A DNA stretch of 64,000 nucleotides. Source: Camarhynchus parvulus. Taxonomy: Eukaryota > Chordata > Aves > Passeriformes > Thraupidae. Within the stretch, counting starts at the first letter, position 1; every line of letters begins with the position of its first letter. The stretch spans positions 4,564,501 through 4,628,500 of the forward strand of contig NC_044600.1 of the NCBI RefSeq assembly GCF_901933205.1, given 5' to 3'. The translations under genes and the position numbers were made by a program. Under the pieces are notes generated by a model that did no database searches, was not told the DNA's origin, and saw only the letters and a program-made list of their open reading frames with translations. This document shows positions 24,617-37,350 of the stretch, piece after piece.

Positions 24617-24635
24617 TGATGTTTTGAAAACATCA
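24617..24635. repeat. 19-base palindrome
   Basis: The arms are TGATGTTTT and AAAACATCA around a single central G. The symmetry is exact. It could be a dimer binding site or a chance palindrome in AT-rich DNA. Confidence 0.75.
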
Positions 24636-25275
24636 GGGGGTCTGCCTGGGTAAGGAACTGGGTGCTCAAGAGAGTGGGAAAAGATGCACAGTAACTCTTC
24701 AAAGTTCTGGTGGTTTGAGAGTCACAGGAAGGGAAGAGGTCTGCCTCCTATGGAGCGAAAATATTTTCTTGCACCAGGTCAGTGATCTTCAAATGAAGAA
24801 AAAAAAAATCTGTAAGTAGGTTTAGAGATATTAGAGAGCAACATCTCCTAAGAAATCCTTTCAGGGAATTGGCCCAGTGGTCTGAGACAACAATGGGATT
24901 TTATAGCACTGCCCATGTGGGGATGATGCTGGAGGAGCCTTTTTGGGCTCCTGCATAATCCTGGAATGGTGGAAATATTCATCTGCCCCCTCATAACTGG
25001 GAATTTTTTGCCCAGTCTGCAGAATAGAGACGTGAAACCAAGGTGATACAATGCCAGGAGCTGGGGGTGTACTGTGAAAAGCAGGAATTTAGGCTGGATA
25101 ATTTAAGCTCTGGTTCGTGCTCTTGTTCCTCTCCCCCGACCCCAGTTTTGTTCAATTGGTACCAACGTGTCAGGCTGGATTTTCAGCCCATTTAATCATC
25201 TGCCTCTACCTTTGCCTGTGCTTGTTTCCATCACCAGGCTAAAAAGCCTGCTCTGAGCGGGTTATTGGATGAGGC

Positions 25276-25331
25276 AGTGCTCTGTGAGCTGCAGAGCACT
25301 TTCCCTTAGTGGTGATAAAATGGTGATAAAA
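25276..25331. repeat. hairpin followed by tandem 11-mer
   Basis: An inverted repeat has arms AGTGCTCTG (25276-25284) and CAGAGCACT (25292-25300) with a 7-base loop. Ten bases further on, TGGTGATAAAA occurs twice in tandem (25310-25320 and 25321-25331). No terminator-like or RNA-gene context is evident. Confidence 0.7.
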
Positions 25332-27198
25332 ACCAAAAGTGACACTTCAAACGCGTGCCTGCTTTTGAGCTTCAGTGCATATTGCTTTTTCTCCCCCAAA
25401 CACAACTCTTTATTTTTTCCCTTCGACAACTGATGGCTTTGAAAGAGAAGAAGGATGCACATATGGCACAGCAAGTCTTCCCAATATCTACTGGTATGAT
25501 CTGCAGAAATTATGTGAGCCATCAACATATTTGAGCCTACAGAAGCTCCTAATATTTAGAGAGAGTATTTTCTCTGCTATAAAAGTTTCCAGCTTGGCTG
25601 CTTCTGGGGCTTGGACTCACCAGTATCCTGCAGCTGCCTTGGGGGGATGCAGAACCATATTAAAATTATTTGGAGTTATCTCTCTATTGGGTTTGCAGCA
25701 GCTTTGCATCACCCAAGAGCTCAATTTCAGGTGCATTTGTCCCCTGCCTCCCTTCCCACCCTCTCTCTGATGGCCTAAACCAGAATAAGAGTTGCTGCAT
25801 TAATTATTCTCTCCTTTTAATTAATTAAAGAGGCTCAGAACATGGGCGTGTTGAAGCATGGCTGCAGGGACGATTGGCGGGGATAAAATAGAGGCTGAGA
25901 GAAGTTCCCTTGAGAGGCTCCACTGAGCTGTCCTGCCATGACCCCACTGCTGGTACCCCAATCCCCACACAGACCCAGCTCCATTTTCTTCCCCAAACCC
26001 TCATTTTTACCTCACTCATCTTTTCTTCCTTTCTCTATTCATATTAAGCTTTCTGATAGTCTAAAAGCTTGTGTTTGGAAGAGGAAAACCCTTTTTGCTG
26101 CCCATTCTCTGCCCTCAGCTCCTAAATCTGAGCACCTTCACAAAGGAGCATGGAGGGGAACCCTGTCCCCTGTAATTTGTCTCAAAGCCTCTCCTCATGT
26201 TCATTTCTGTTTGTGCTTAAAGCATTTTTTTTATTCTGTCTTTGCTGTTTTTGTGAAGCCTGGGGGCAGGAGAGGCTCTGGGTGCTGCAGGATCCCATTT
26301 AAAACAGTTCTTTAAGGATGCTGTGCAGGAATCAGAGCTCTGAGAAGGACCAAAACTGATGAAAAATTCAGAAAAGTGGGTTGGAGACAGGGCTGAAGGA
26401 GCTGGGTTTGCTGGCAGAAAAGTCAATATCTCTTTCTCTCTGTTGAGCTTAGGAAAAGAAGGAATTAGCTTCCTCTGCAGCAAAGATTTTGGATTAAAAA
26501 GGGATGTGAAACATTAAGACGAGTCTCAGAAAGTGAGGGCTTCTCTTCTCTGAGTTTTTGGGAACAGATTTGTCAAATTCCTGCTGGTTAAAATGTAGGT
26601 GAAGCCATTTCTCCTGGCTTGGCAGGGAAGTGAACTCGAACTTCCTGCCACCTTTCTCTTCTTCTAATATCTGTGTAAACATGGGAGCATAAAAATCTTG
26701 ATTTTTTCCACACAGGGCTGTTGAAAAATCAAGTCTGATATGGTTAATATTTTATAACTGCTCTGAGCTATAAAAAAATTGGCACTGCTTCCAAAGTTGC
26801 TGCAGAAAGGATGGATAATTTATAAGAAAAGTGTGGGGACTGTCCCATCTTCTGTTTTCAAAACCTGCCAGGTTGGAATTATGATCCCTAAAGTGCCTGT
26901 TTTGATTTGTGGGGGTGAAGTTGATAAGGCTGTGTGCAATTGTCACAATAACCTTGCAGAAAACTTCATTAACGTGCAATTCCAGGAAAATGACCAAAGA
27001 TTTGATCCACAGGTATTGGGCACTTAATGCAACATCAGCCCGCGGCAGGTAGAATGCCAAATAATTCTTTTGAGTGCTGAAAGAGGGGGTTTAGGTGTGG
27101 TGGTCGATACCTGATGAAGTGCAGGTGTCATAAGAAATGCACAGATGCTCTTTTTAAATAGAACATTTGGAGAGCTGTGTTTGTCATGGTTTCCTGTG

Positions 27199-27309
27199 CT
27201 TGGCCAGGGCTTGGAGCAAGCTGGGCTGGTGAAAGGTGCCCTTACCCATGGCAGGGGCGGCCCTGGATGGGATTTAAGGTCCCTCCCAACCCATTCCATG
27301 ATCCTGTGA
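27199..27309 (+). mobile_element. CR1 LINE remnant (3' terminus)
   Basis: The order 'ggccagggcttggagcaagc', 'gaaaggtgcccttacccatg', 'gcaggggcggccctggatgg', 'ggtccctcccaacccattcc', 'atgatcctgtgac' is the CR1 3' end. It retains its terminal repeat-like tail and lost everything upstream of about 110 bp. Confidence 0.9.
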
Positions 27310-29779
27310 CTCTGCTCCCTGCCCACATCCCCTCCTCATCCCTTTGAATGCCCACAGCTCACCCCACTGCACCACCCTGAATATCTCCCACTGAGGAAAG
27401 GAAGAGCAATTCATTAATTTTTTTATTCTTCGTTTGGTTCTGTCATAACCTTAGCGCAGCTTTAAAACTGAATTTTGCATTTCATGATTTGTTCTTCCCA
27501 CACACACGCACATATTCCCACTCCCCCTCAATGAGGTAATTGCATGACAACTAGATTAATATCTTTTACATACTTATTAAACTCAATAAGTGGTCCTGCG
27601 CAAACAATTGATATTTAATTACCGTATTATCATCCTACTAAATTTTAATTACTATTCATTTAAAATACCTCATATGTTATCATTCATGGTAATGCGGATT
27701 TGTTTCTCTGTAAATGTTTCTCTGTAGATCCCAAATTCAGGTTGAAGTAACCTGCAAAGTGATTTGGGTTTCTCAGGGTAATGGGATGTTTAATGCAGGT
27801 CCAAGGTAGAAAGGGAAAATTGAACCATCAGTTGGTACTGGTCCAATTAAAAAATGTGGTTTTGAACCAAAATTCAGAAAAGGTTGAGTGACTTTACCTT
27901 TCAAACTGCCTTTCAATGTCATTTCAGCTTAAAAGATCTTAAACCAAGAGAAATTAATAATTAGCAGCTGACAATAGCTGATTGTTATGAACCAGAACAA
28001 TTCCAAACTAGGCAAGGAATGTGAAAAAAGCCTAAAATCACAATTCTATGATAAACTTACCCCTTCCACTGATCATTGTTTTTACCTCTGACAAGTATCA
28101 ATTTTCTAGATCTCATCCATGAGTCACTTAATTACTCCTCAGAGAAAGGAAAATATGTGGTAATTTTTGTAGTGAAAAAACAACCCCCTTTGAGGTAAAA
28201 TCATCACACCTGCAGCAGGAGGCAGAGATTGGGGCCTCATGATTGGATTTGCCTAAATCTCTTTGGTTTTGTAATTTATTGATCAAGGTTTTAAAATAAC
28301 AGGGGTTTATTTTCTGTATTTGTGAGTACAAGAAGTGGAGCAGTTGTGGATGACTCTGCTGAGAAAGGTCACAGGCTCTGAATCAGAGCACTTTGCTCAG
28401 CTCCTTCTTGCTCTTACATTCATTGAAATTAAATGTCTTCAGAGGGCTCTTCAAACCCATTGTGCTTTTCACAACCAGGCACGTGAAACTATTAATATCT
28501 GTGCTCTGGCAGCAAGATTTCCCAAATTCCTGCAGAATCTCTCTTTTTTCTCCTGAGTTTTGCAATTTCTATAGGTGGTTCTTGATCCCATCTATTTCTT
28601 TCCCTTGTGAAAAACAGGTTCAGCTTGTTCCTTATAAAATCTACAAGGTTTCTTTTTTCACCTAAAACATATTTTGTAAGAAGGAAGTTTAGTAACAGCT
28701 TGGAAAAAGCTTCTTCCACATGGTTTGGTAATTTGAGGGGATTCAGATTTGTGGGGTTATTTTTGTTGTTGCTTAGTTATCTTCCAGAAAAGTCCACAGA
28801 AAGGATCAGCTTCCTTGTATCAATTTGCTAAAAATACACTTTTTTACTGCAACCACGAGATTTTTCTTTGGCAATTAATTGTGTGACTCAGTCCCATAAG
28901 CTCCTGTAATGACTTTATGGGCTGCCAGTGATATATAACCTATTGACTTTCCTTTGGTTATGGGACTATTACTTTCCTGATTGATTTAATCATTCCATGC
29001 TACCTTTATCTGTCTCCTTGCTCTTATGAAACACGATTGACTCCCTGATCTTTAAAGGGCTGAGCCAAGGGCAGGGGAAATCAAGGGGAGGACGTGGCAG
29101 CCCTCAGATGTCCCTCGGTTTTATTCCTGCCTGAGGTGGACTTTACTCATGGATAAATTCCAGAACAGACCTCTGAGTATGATAAAATAATAATTATGTG
29201 GGTTTCTATTGGTGTATTTATCATAATGGAGAACAGGCAATTTTCCCTCTTCACAAAGCACCAGAATTGAGTTCCTGGGGGAATTATTGCTTTACTAATT
29301 ACACCAGGTTTTATTCATTTTTTACTGGGACAAACAATCCCATTCCCTTCAGGTGAGTTTGTTTGCATGAACTGTGAAGTCTCAGAATTGGCATTTCTAT
29401 AAATCAGGGGGAAAACCAGAGTTGCTGGTAGCCTGTGTATCATGGGCATAATAGAGCCTTAATTTCCTTAGGAACATTTAATATGCAAACACTTCCCTGA
29501 GACCAATTTACTGATTGGGATGAAATTTATACAATATATTTGTGGTAGGAACCCTTGAACTTTAAACATTTAAACCAATGCTGGACTTTTGAGGGAATGA
29601 ACCCCATGGCAATGAAGTTATTACAAGGGAGGGCACAGGGAAACCCAAAATGTGTCCCTATTGTGGTTAAATAACCAATAAATAATACAATAAATAAATA
29701 AATAATGGGATGAATGGCAGAAAAGACAAATTTACTGACCTGGGCTTTGGTGTGCTTAGACCCTGTATATTGTAATTTT
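27310..29779. other. non-coding stretch
   Basis: 27520-27720 is AT-rich and complex, with words such as caattgatatttaattacc, and is a weak conserved-element candidate. A 15-base palindrome, GCTCTGA-A-TCAGAGC, lies at 28375-28389. 29669-29705 is an irregular AATA simple repeat. No gene or transposon is recognised. Confidence 0.5.
29669..29705 (+). repeat. AATA-type simple repeat
   Basis: Imperfect tandem AATA/AAATA units, ending in three consecutive AATA copies before 'atggg'. Length polymorphism is likely but modest. Confidence 0.7.
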
Positions 29780-30260
29780 TATAACACACATTCACTGTAA
29801 CACTTTAACTGAGAGAGTTTGTGTATTAAATGATGTTAGATTAGGATATTTAATGGCTTATAGGATCTAGGGAGGACCCAGGAGGCTAATTTGTTTGCAT
29901 TAGTTGGACGGGTCAACTGCTTCAAACATGCAGATTATAGAACTACTGGTAGATTGCATTACACAATTTAAATAAATAGTAGCAATTTGTCAATGTCATC
30001 TTAGCTTCAACATTTTCCTTTTAAACCCCGGGAAATAGTAGCTCCAATTAAATTGACCTTTTCTTTTCTGCATCTTCATGTTATTAGTAGATAATGCTTA
30101 GTCTTTTAGCAAGTAAAAAAAATATAAAATAAAAAAAAGCAAGGAATAAAAATAATTCCAAACGAGGCACTTGTAGGAAACTTTCAATGGAAAATTACAT
30201 TCTTTATAAACAACTGAATCCTGTTTATCACCCAGTAAATTTTACAAGTCAGATATACAT
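29780..30260. promoter_or_regulatory. candidate conserved non-coding element
   Basis: About 480 bp of AT-rich, transposon-free sequence with complex word content (ATTTAATGG, TTTAAATAAATAG, CAATTAAATTGACC-like strings) and stops in all frames. It ends in an A-rich, low-complexity patch near 30114-30150. It looks like enhancer-type DNA; conservation is untested. Confidence 0.3.
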
Positions 30261-30402
30261 ATATATGTCAGAAACAAATGAAGACATTTGAATTGCTGGA
30301 TCTCAGTGATTAAACCTCTGGTTTCAAGAGACAATTGCAGGTTCTTGGCATGGCAAAGCTTTAGGTTGTATTATTCATTTTGGAGTATAATGGTTAAATC
30401 AT

Positions 30403-30433
30403 CCAGATGTGAACCACCCTCAGCCACATCTGG
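30403..30433. repeat. inverted repeat with paired E-boxes
   Basis: The arms CCAGATGTG (30403-30411) and CACATCTGG (30425-30433) are exact complements around a 13-base spacer. Each arm holds an E-box of the CAGATG/CATCTG type (30404-30409 and 30427-30432), recognised by several bHLH factors. The pairing may reflect cooperative binding or be coincidental. Confidence 0.7.
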
Positions 30434-31033
30434 AATGTGGGGAGTTGAGGGTAGGGATCCACTTACTCAGTCTTGGAGCACAAAAGGAGCTGGACTGCAA
30501 AACCTGGATGTCTTGTAGTCAAATGAAGTGGTGAAATACTTAAATTGTCAGGAGACATGGAAGAATTTGGCTCATGAAGTTTCCCTATGTCCGTGTGCAT
30601 AAAAATTGGTTTAATCGTTTGTCTTCCTGAAAAACATTAGCAGTAAAATCGGAATTTATTCCAATTTTGGTAATAGAGGTTGTTTTAAACCCATGGCAGC
30701 TCAATGATTTTGGGAAAAATTTGGCCAGAGAAAGATCCCTAAAAATTCCTCAGTGTTCCGGGCAGAATCGTGGGACAGGAATTCTGCTGCTGCTGTGTCC
30801 TGGTGGAGTTTACCTGGGAAAGGGAACAGTTCTCTAAATCAGAGCATCTCAAAAATTCAGGTTTTGCTGGATAGGGAGGGATTATTTTTTGTTGTTCAGG
30901 CTGAAAAGGGGTTTGGAGCTACTTTTTCTTGCCTGAGCAGTTTGTGACTAAAGCAAGAAAAACTGAAACGTGAAATAATGAAAAAAATACTATTTTTTTA
31001 AGGAAGATGCCAATCATCCCAGCTGGAATCCAA

Positions 31034-31117
31034 GGGGGGGGGAAAACCCAACCCAGCCAACCAAGAAACAAACAAACCCCCCAAAAGAAACCAAACAAAA
31101 CCCAACCAGCCAAAAAA
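31034..31117 (+). repeat. poly-G run and A/C-rich low-complexity tract
   Basis: Nine G in a row (31034-31042) are followed by about 75 bases of A and C with AACC, AAAC and CCAA words. A T/G-rich tract of similar composition lies at 55498-55555 on the opposite strand. Such tracts are common degenerate simple repeats; no transposon body is attached. Confidence 0.7.
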
Positions 31118-33179
31118 ATTCTTGTTCACCCCTCTTCAGTGCCATGGATAGAATGGCAACTCTCATGAGAAAAATCCATTTTCAGACTGGCTTCAATTAT
31201 CCATTGTTGGATAATTGATTAAAAAAAAGACTAATCAGCAAATTAATCTGTTTTCCAGTCCTTTCCTTTTGTGTGTTGTATGAGGCACCTCTCACTTTGC
31301 TGCTTTGTTTCCAGGGGGATCAGGGAGCTTTGGATAATCTCAGTGTTTGGGTTGAGATGTTTCCATCCATTTCTTGTGCCACGTAGCAATAGATCCCAGA
31401 AACAAAACCAGATCCAATTTCTTGTGCTCCCCTTCGTCACACCTGGTGTTTGTGATGCTCTCAGATAGTTTGGAGCACAAAGCAAAGTTCCCTCTTACAC
31501 AGAAGGTTACAACAGCACCGACTTTATAGATTCACCTGCTATTGAAAAGGACGTCTTTTTCCTGAGCATGAGGAATTGGCACATTCCAAAGCTGAATGCT
31601 CCAAACACAGAGCATGGGATATTTAAAGTTTCACTTTATTTAGAATGCAGAGCAGATCCTTCAGCAGCCACCATTTGAAAAGAGGCCAGAAAGCAATTTT
31701 AACAATATCACACGTGAGAAGATGATTCAATGTTTGGGAGAGGGATAATCCTGTAATCTCTGTGATCTAAAACCGACCAGAGGACGTGGCATAATACATT
31801 AAATACAAAAAAAAAAAACAGATTCCTGCTACTTTCAGTTCTGACTGCTTAGAAATATGGTAGACATGGATCTCTCAAATCATGTTTTTAACATCATTAA
31901 ACTGAGTAGCTGATCCTCAGAAATTCAAAATAGCCCAGTGAGGGTTGCAAGGGACAGGGATTGACCTCTTCCTTCACATTTTTGGCTTCAGGGTTGTCCC
32001 ATATGTCCCCAGGCACAAGGGAGAAGAGCAAGGGCTGTTCAGGCTTCTGAGATGTTCCTGTGGCTTCAAGATATCCAAAGTGCATTCTTTGGTTCCTGCT
32101 AAGAATAAAAATAAATGGAGAGGTGAAGTACAATCACTTCTGGTTTATTTCTTCCCCATCAGGGCAACTAAAGCTGATTAGAAAAACACAAATTTTCATT
32201 TTGAGAGGACAACTGCTAAGGAGTATTTCAGGGCTATTTGGAATATTTTGCCTGCATTTATTTAATGTGCTATTTAAGGTTGAAGATGCCACTGCACCTT
32301 CTCTCAGCATCTTTACAAATGCTATGTATCAAGTGCACTCTATTTGGATCCAGATACTAAAATGCAGTAGTAAATTTTATGGGCTTGTTTGCTTTTGCAC
32401 TTTTTTGTGGATTTCACAGATTTCTGCTTTGTGATCAATCAATGCCTTTTTTAAAAATTCCTTTCAGAGCAGTAGCCACAAAGTCCTTTCCAAAGGACAA
32501 AAAGAGGGCAACAACTTCTAGGAGCCCAATCTTGACTGTTTCAGCGTATTGTCAGTCTTTGCCTGGCAAGTGTTTTGTAGGAAGATTCAACGATTCCACA
32601 AACACAAAGTGGCAAGAATGTGACTCATTGAAGGATTATTATAATTTTTCTTTTCTTTTTATATGTATATATATTATTTTTTTTTTAGTTGGCATTTCTG
32701 CTCTTACCTCAAAGATCTGAGTGCACAGCTCGAGGTGCACCCAACTGGTCAATGGTGCATCCCTTTAAACATCTGCTCTGGTTGGGGGGTATCAATTGCA
32801 GACTTTTAGGACTTTTTTCCCTTTCCATGTGCAGGGCATGGACCTCATCTCTCCCTGGGCACCTGGCAGTGCAAACTCTGTTGGGAGGGATCTGATCTGA
32901 GTGGGATTAGCAGAGAGCCAGGTCCTGTGTACGGCGTTGCTTTGGTGCCGTTCCACTGCTGCCGCTGCTCTTTGCCAAAGAACTCCATCCTTGATTAGCA
33001 GCTGGCAGCAAAGCAGGAGAGGTGCACACTGTGGAGCAAAATAAGTCAGAACCAATTAATATTTGTGCCTTTTGCTGCTCTCTAAGAACGGTTTAAGGAT
33101 AATTCTGGAAATTCCATGACTGGGGGTTGTCTGTGGTGTTTTCTCCCTTGTCAGCAGCTCAGACTGGAGCAGAGATGTA

Positions 33180-33660
33180 ACCAAAGTGGAACAGGACATA
33201 TGCAGTCATTACTCAGCAAATTAAATAAATATGCAATAATTGCTCATTTTCCTTAAGGGACTCCATACAGTAACAACACTTGGATAAAGAAATTCTCTGC
33301 TTTTTCCCATTTCTGTATTTTCTGCATGCCCAGATAAAAATAACACGGCATCATGTTAGTTGGTTACAGAGACTGAATCCACATAAACTACAGGTTTTGA
33401 TCTCCCTAAATCTGTTTGAAAAGGAATTATTTTGGTGCCTTTCTGGGTTTGCATGAATGTAACTATTATCATTTCCTTTTAAAGTTCAGCCCCACTGCCA
33501 AAGGGAAAATTTCTCAGCATAGAAAATGAGTAAGCAGCAGCTTTTTGTTGCTACATCGTTCCATATAAATGAACTACTTTAATTGATTCAAAATGCAATT
33601 AAATAAAATTATCTATAAATTGGTAAATATATCCGTGGCTCAAATAAAAACTCAGCCTGC
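33180..33660. promoter_or_regulatory. candidate conserved non-coding element
   Basis: AT-rich, repeat-free sequence with aattaaataaatatgcaata-like words at 33218-33238 and further ATTTAATTGATT-like strings near 33575-33600. Stops occur in all frames. The evidence is texture only. Confidence 0.3.
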
Positions 33661-33911
33661 TTGAACAGGCTTCCTTCTTTCTGATAAACATCACAATGTC
33701 ACAGCCTTTGATTTTGGGACTGATGTATGAAGCAGCTTCTTCCAGATCGAGACAAATCTTCACTCAGGCATTCCAGAGCTTTCCCACTCTCTGTTTCAGT
33801 GAGCAATAATCATGCTGGAATATGTGCAAGGATCTTTATGGAAACATTCCTTAAATACTATTGAGAAGGTCTAAGTGTCCACTGTAGATCTGTAAATAAA
33901 ATGTGATATAA

Positions 33912-33946
33912 TGACACCAAAGGTGTCAGAAATGTACAGAAATGTA
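33912..33946. repeat. palindrome plus tandem 10-mer
   Basis: TGACACC-AAA-GGTGTCA (33912-33928) is an exact inverted repeat with a 3-base spacer, and its arms resemble T-box half-sites (AGGTGTGA-type) with one change. Overlapping its end, CAGAAATGTA is repeated in tandem (33927-33936, 33937-33946). Confidence 0.65.
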
Positions 33947-36029
33947 GAACATCTTGGATGTGTTTGGACCAAGGGTGGATCAGACCTTGCAGGAGTTATG
34001 GGGGAAAAAAGCAGATTTTGATACCGTTTTTAATCAGCAAAATCAAGCTAAAGATGCCAGCACTCTGTGCCTGCTGGGTTGAGTTCTCCATCCCAACAGC
34101 CCCCGCACTCCTGGGAAAGTGGGATGGAGAAGGCGTGTTGGAAAACTTGGAATTTGGGGAAGAGGCTTCTCTTAATAAGATGGGAGACTCCAGACATTTT
34201 TTATACAGAGAGCAAGACTCTGTCAAGTTCTGCTGTGCAGAACTTTCAAATGATGCACAAGTGACTCCTGGGGGTGCATTTGTCTGTGTCCTGTGACGTG
34301 GGGATGTTCTTTGGGTGAGAAGGACCTGGAGGAGGAAAGCACAGAGGAGGGAAGAGCTGAGCTCAGGGAGGTTGATGCTGACGTGGGTTTAGGCATGAAC
34401 TTGGGACAGGAATATAAATTTGTTCTGTTCATATTTCTCACTGGTACAGGGCACTGCAGTCACGCAACTCACCCTTTTTCTCAGGAGGAGAGTCATTGCC
34501 AAGGCTTGATTTTGGGTCTCCTGGTTATGTAGGGGTTTGTTACTGTCCTTCCTTTGGATTAAGATGCACTGTAGGGGGTTTTTATTATTATTATTTGAAG
34601 TTTATATTGATTTTTTTTTGAAGAGTGTCTTTAAAAGAATTGCTCTTCATCAGCCATGTTGATATAAAAGCACATTACTACAATAATGGCCTTTGAATAC
34701 TGTCCATTAAACTTTGACATTTGAAGTGTTTACTGTGAATACATATTAAGTTTCTCATTAAAGACAAGGTCTGGTTTTCTTGATGTGACTCTTAGATTAA
34801 ATCAGTCTAATCCAAAATAAATACAAAGATGGAAAATTCATAACAAGCCGCCTCATAGATTCTCTGTGTGTAAAACAGCAACTGCTTTTGTGGCAGGGAG
34901 ATTTCATTTTAGTGTCTCCTCTTTGGCCCTCAAGAAAAAAAATCTGTTCATTGTGTACAAAACCTTTTGCACTTTGACATAAGTCCTTCCAGCAGAATCC
35001 CTTTTTTTTTATTGAAACAAACTTAAACCATATTCCATTTCACAAAAGTGAAATGTGCTGAACATGTGCTTTTTAAAATAGAAGCATGTGCATCAACTCT
35101 TCTACTGAAGACACTTTCTGAGAGCAGTCTCCTGGGAAGGTCCATTACCCAAAATCCAGCGAGCACAGGAAAAGGGTGAAACACTATTAGATCAAGCTTT
35201 ACTAGGCTGGATGGCCCAGGCTGTGGAATAAGTGATATTTAATACATGCACTTGGAGGCTCCTGTTGAGTGCCCTGTTTGGTAACCCGGATCAGGATGCT
35301 TGTTTAGTGGATAAAAGTGTAACTTTAGAAATTGGCAGGAACTTTCTGTGCTTGGCCACCTGTACTCTCAGCCAGATATGGTGTAAGGAGCCTCAGACAA
35401 GCACACTTTTCAAAGTTTGTTCTGTTTCACTTCCTTACAACCACCAGGTTCAAAGAACCATTTATTTAAAAAAAAAAAGCCTTTCTCAGTTCAAAGATGC
35501 ATTTATAAAGCTCACTGGTCTTTATGATCAAGCTCATACTTTGTCTTCCCGTTACTAAAATAATACTTTTATCCTGCCCTCTTTTTCCCCTCTCATCTGT
35601 TTTGTTATGAAAACATAACCATAATGAAGGTCTCAGGCATTGTATATTCCAGGCAATGTGATACCATAAGTAATAAAAATGGGATTTTTCTCTTGTTGGT
35701 GGAGTTTTTGCTGTCAATAATAATTGTATCAAAAATAATGTGAACTCCCACCGACGCCTGCACAGTCAATCAGCATAAAGTATTAGCACTTCAGGGACAC
35801 AAAGGCTCTGAGCCTGATAAAAGAGATTGGACTGAGAATTTTGACCTAAGAATATAATAATGTCTTCCAAGATCTCATTATGCCCGTGCCCATTTGAAAC
35901 CATCTGGGGCCCGGAATAATAAAAGGAGTGGTGTGAATTTATGAACCCATAGATCCAGCCATGCCCCCTTGGATATTGTGTTGGATTAGTAGATTTACTG
36001 CTAATCCAAACACTGTGGGCAAAATTATG
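33947..36029. other. non-coding stretch with an AT-rich candidate block
   Basis: 34600-35110 is repeat-free and AT-rich, and resembles conserved non-coding DNA, though weakly. A TTATTATTATTATT simple tract occurs near 34584-34598. Open frames at 33958-34532 run in several conflicting phases and lack a recognised domain. Confidence 0.45.
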
Positions 36030-36290
36030 TCTTTACATCTGCACTGCGGCTCCGGCGGAGCTGCAGTAACTTAAACGCTTGAAGGGTTGACAGCAGCTCC
36101 CCTGCTTCAGGCACAATCTTCTGGCACCCTGCCACCTTCCCAAAAGTGCAGCTCCTCGGATGCACGTCCTCCACGTCTCGCCGTGGCACCTCTCCAAAGG
36201 GAGATGCTGCTGCCTCCTGGATGAGAGGGGCTGGAGCACAAAGCCACCGCTGCCGCCTCTGCCGCGCAAACCCGGCGCCGTTGGCACAGG
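36030..36290. promoter_or_regulatory. CpG-rich patch
   Basis: About 17 CpGs fall within 260 bp, concentrated at 36046-36058, 36155-36185 and 36245-36285 (cgctgccgcctctgccgcgc-like). The surrounding DNA is CpG-poor. No exon or promoter element can be assigned; three overlapping minus-strand frames across it are composition effects. Confidence 0.4.
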
Positions 36291-37318
36291 GAGAGGCTGA
36301 TCCATCTTCCTCCACTTGCCTCAGGTGCAGAGCCCAAAGAGAAGAGCCTACATTTAATTGGGGGTGTCTTCAGCTAAATAAAATAGTCGTATGCAAATCC
36401 TTTTCCTAAGGGGCAGCCGTGTGGACTCGTGACCTTTCTTTGAATGGTTTGGAGCCCAGAAATCAATGATTACACTAAATCCATAATTATATTCTTTTCA
36501 TCTGTGGCAGGATTCTGATAGCATGACAGATGTGAGACCTTGAAAGCATGGGAACTTCAAAGACCATTGGGATGTGTTACACACCATGGACATGTGGAGC
36601 AGGAAAAAATAAAATTAAAAATAGCAAGAGGCTGCTCTACCGATGCTTTGGGTGATCCCTCTCCTGCACATGTGTGTGCACGCATGTACATGTTTACACA
36701 CGTGATTCGGGTCCCCAGGGAACAGGACAACCTCAAAGAATTTACTATTTTCATTGTTGTTTCATTTTATTTCCAGAGGCTTCCAAAGAAAGAAGGGGAT
36801 GGGCTGGAGGAGCCGTGGCTGGAGACCCTGCCTGGAACCAGGAGATGTGAGTGTGTACCAGTTCCTCTTGTGCTGCTGCTGGGGGATGTGGCCAAGAGAG
36901 TTTGTTCTTCCAGGAGAGCTTGCGCAACAATTGGGGTTTTTTTGCCTTTAAAGGGCAGAATTGTTCAAGATGGTTACTTTTGTGCCTTGTAATGATTTGT
37001 TCAGAAAGAAACACTGGGTCAGCATGAGGAGGGTTTGCGGTGGGGTGTGAGGGAAGCTCAGCCTTCCCACCCCAGACCCCAGAGAGGACAACACAGGTCC
37101 CACCTGGGACAGGTGATGTCTGGGGAGCTCTGAGCCCAGAGATGCTCCCTGGAGGAGGCTGATGTGAAAGATGTGGGAAATTCAGAATTACTGGATAAGT
37201 CACACATTCCCTGTGTGCCAGTGGAACCCTGGTGTTCCACAACTGCAAGGAGATAAAAGTCTGCATAGGCAGAAATTTCTAAAAAAATAGTGTTTCCCAT
37301 TTATCCCACACTTAAAGG

Positions 37319-37350
37319 TTTTTTTTGTTGTTTTTTTTTTTTTTTTTTTT
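37319..37350 (+). repeat. poly-T tract
   Basis: Thirty-two bases, all T except one G at 37327 and another at 37330. No retroposon body is visible alongside. Confidence 0.9.

Larger units (their letters stand above)
23027..27198. other. non-coding stretch with two exact inverted repeats
   Basis: No transposon or exon is recognised over about 4 kb. It contains the palindrome at 24617-24635 and the hairpin plus tandem 11-mer at 25276-25331. Open frames of up to 131 codons (25375-25770) have no familiar motif and overlap opposing frames. Confidence 0.5.
30261..33179. other. non-coding stretch
   Basis: Contains the E-box inverted repeat at 30403-30433 and the G run plus AC-rich simple sequence at 31034-31117, both listed separately. 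A TA-rich patch lies at about 32656-32690. Open frames up to 124 codons (32060-32434) show no domain. No transposon is recognised. Confidence 0.5.
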
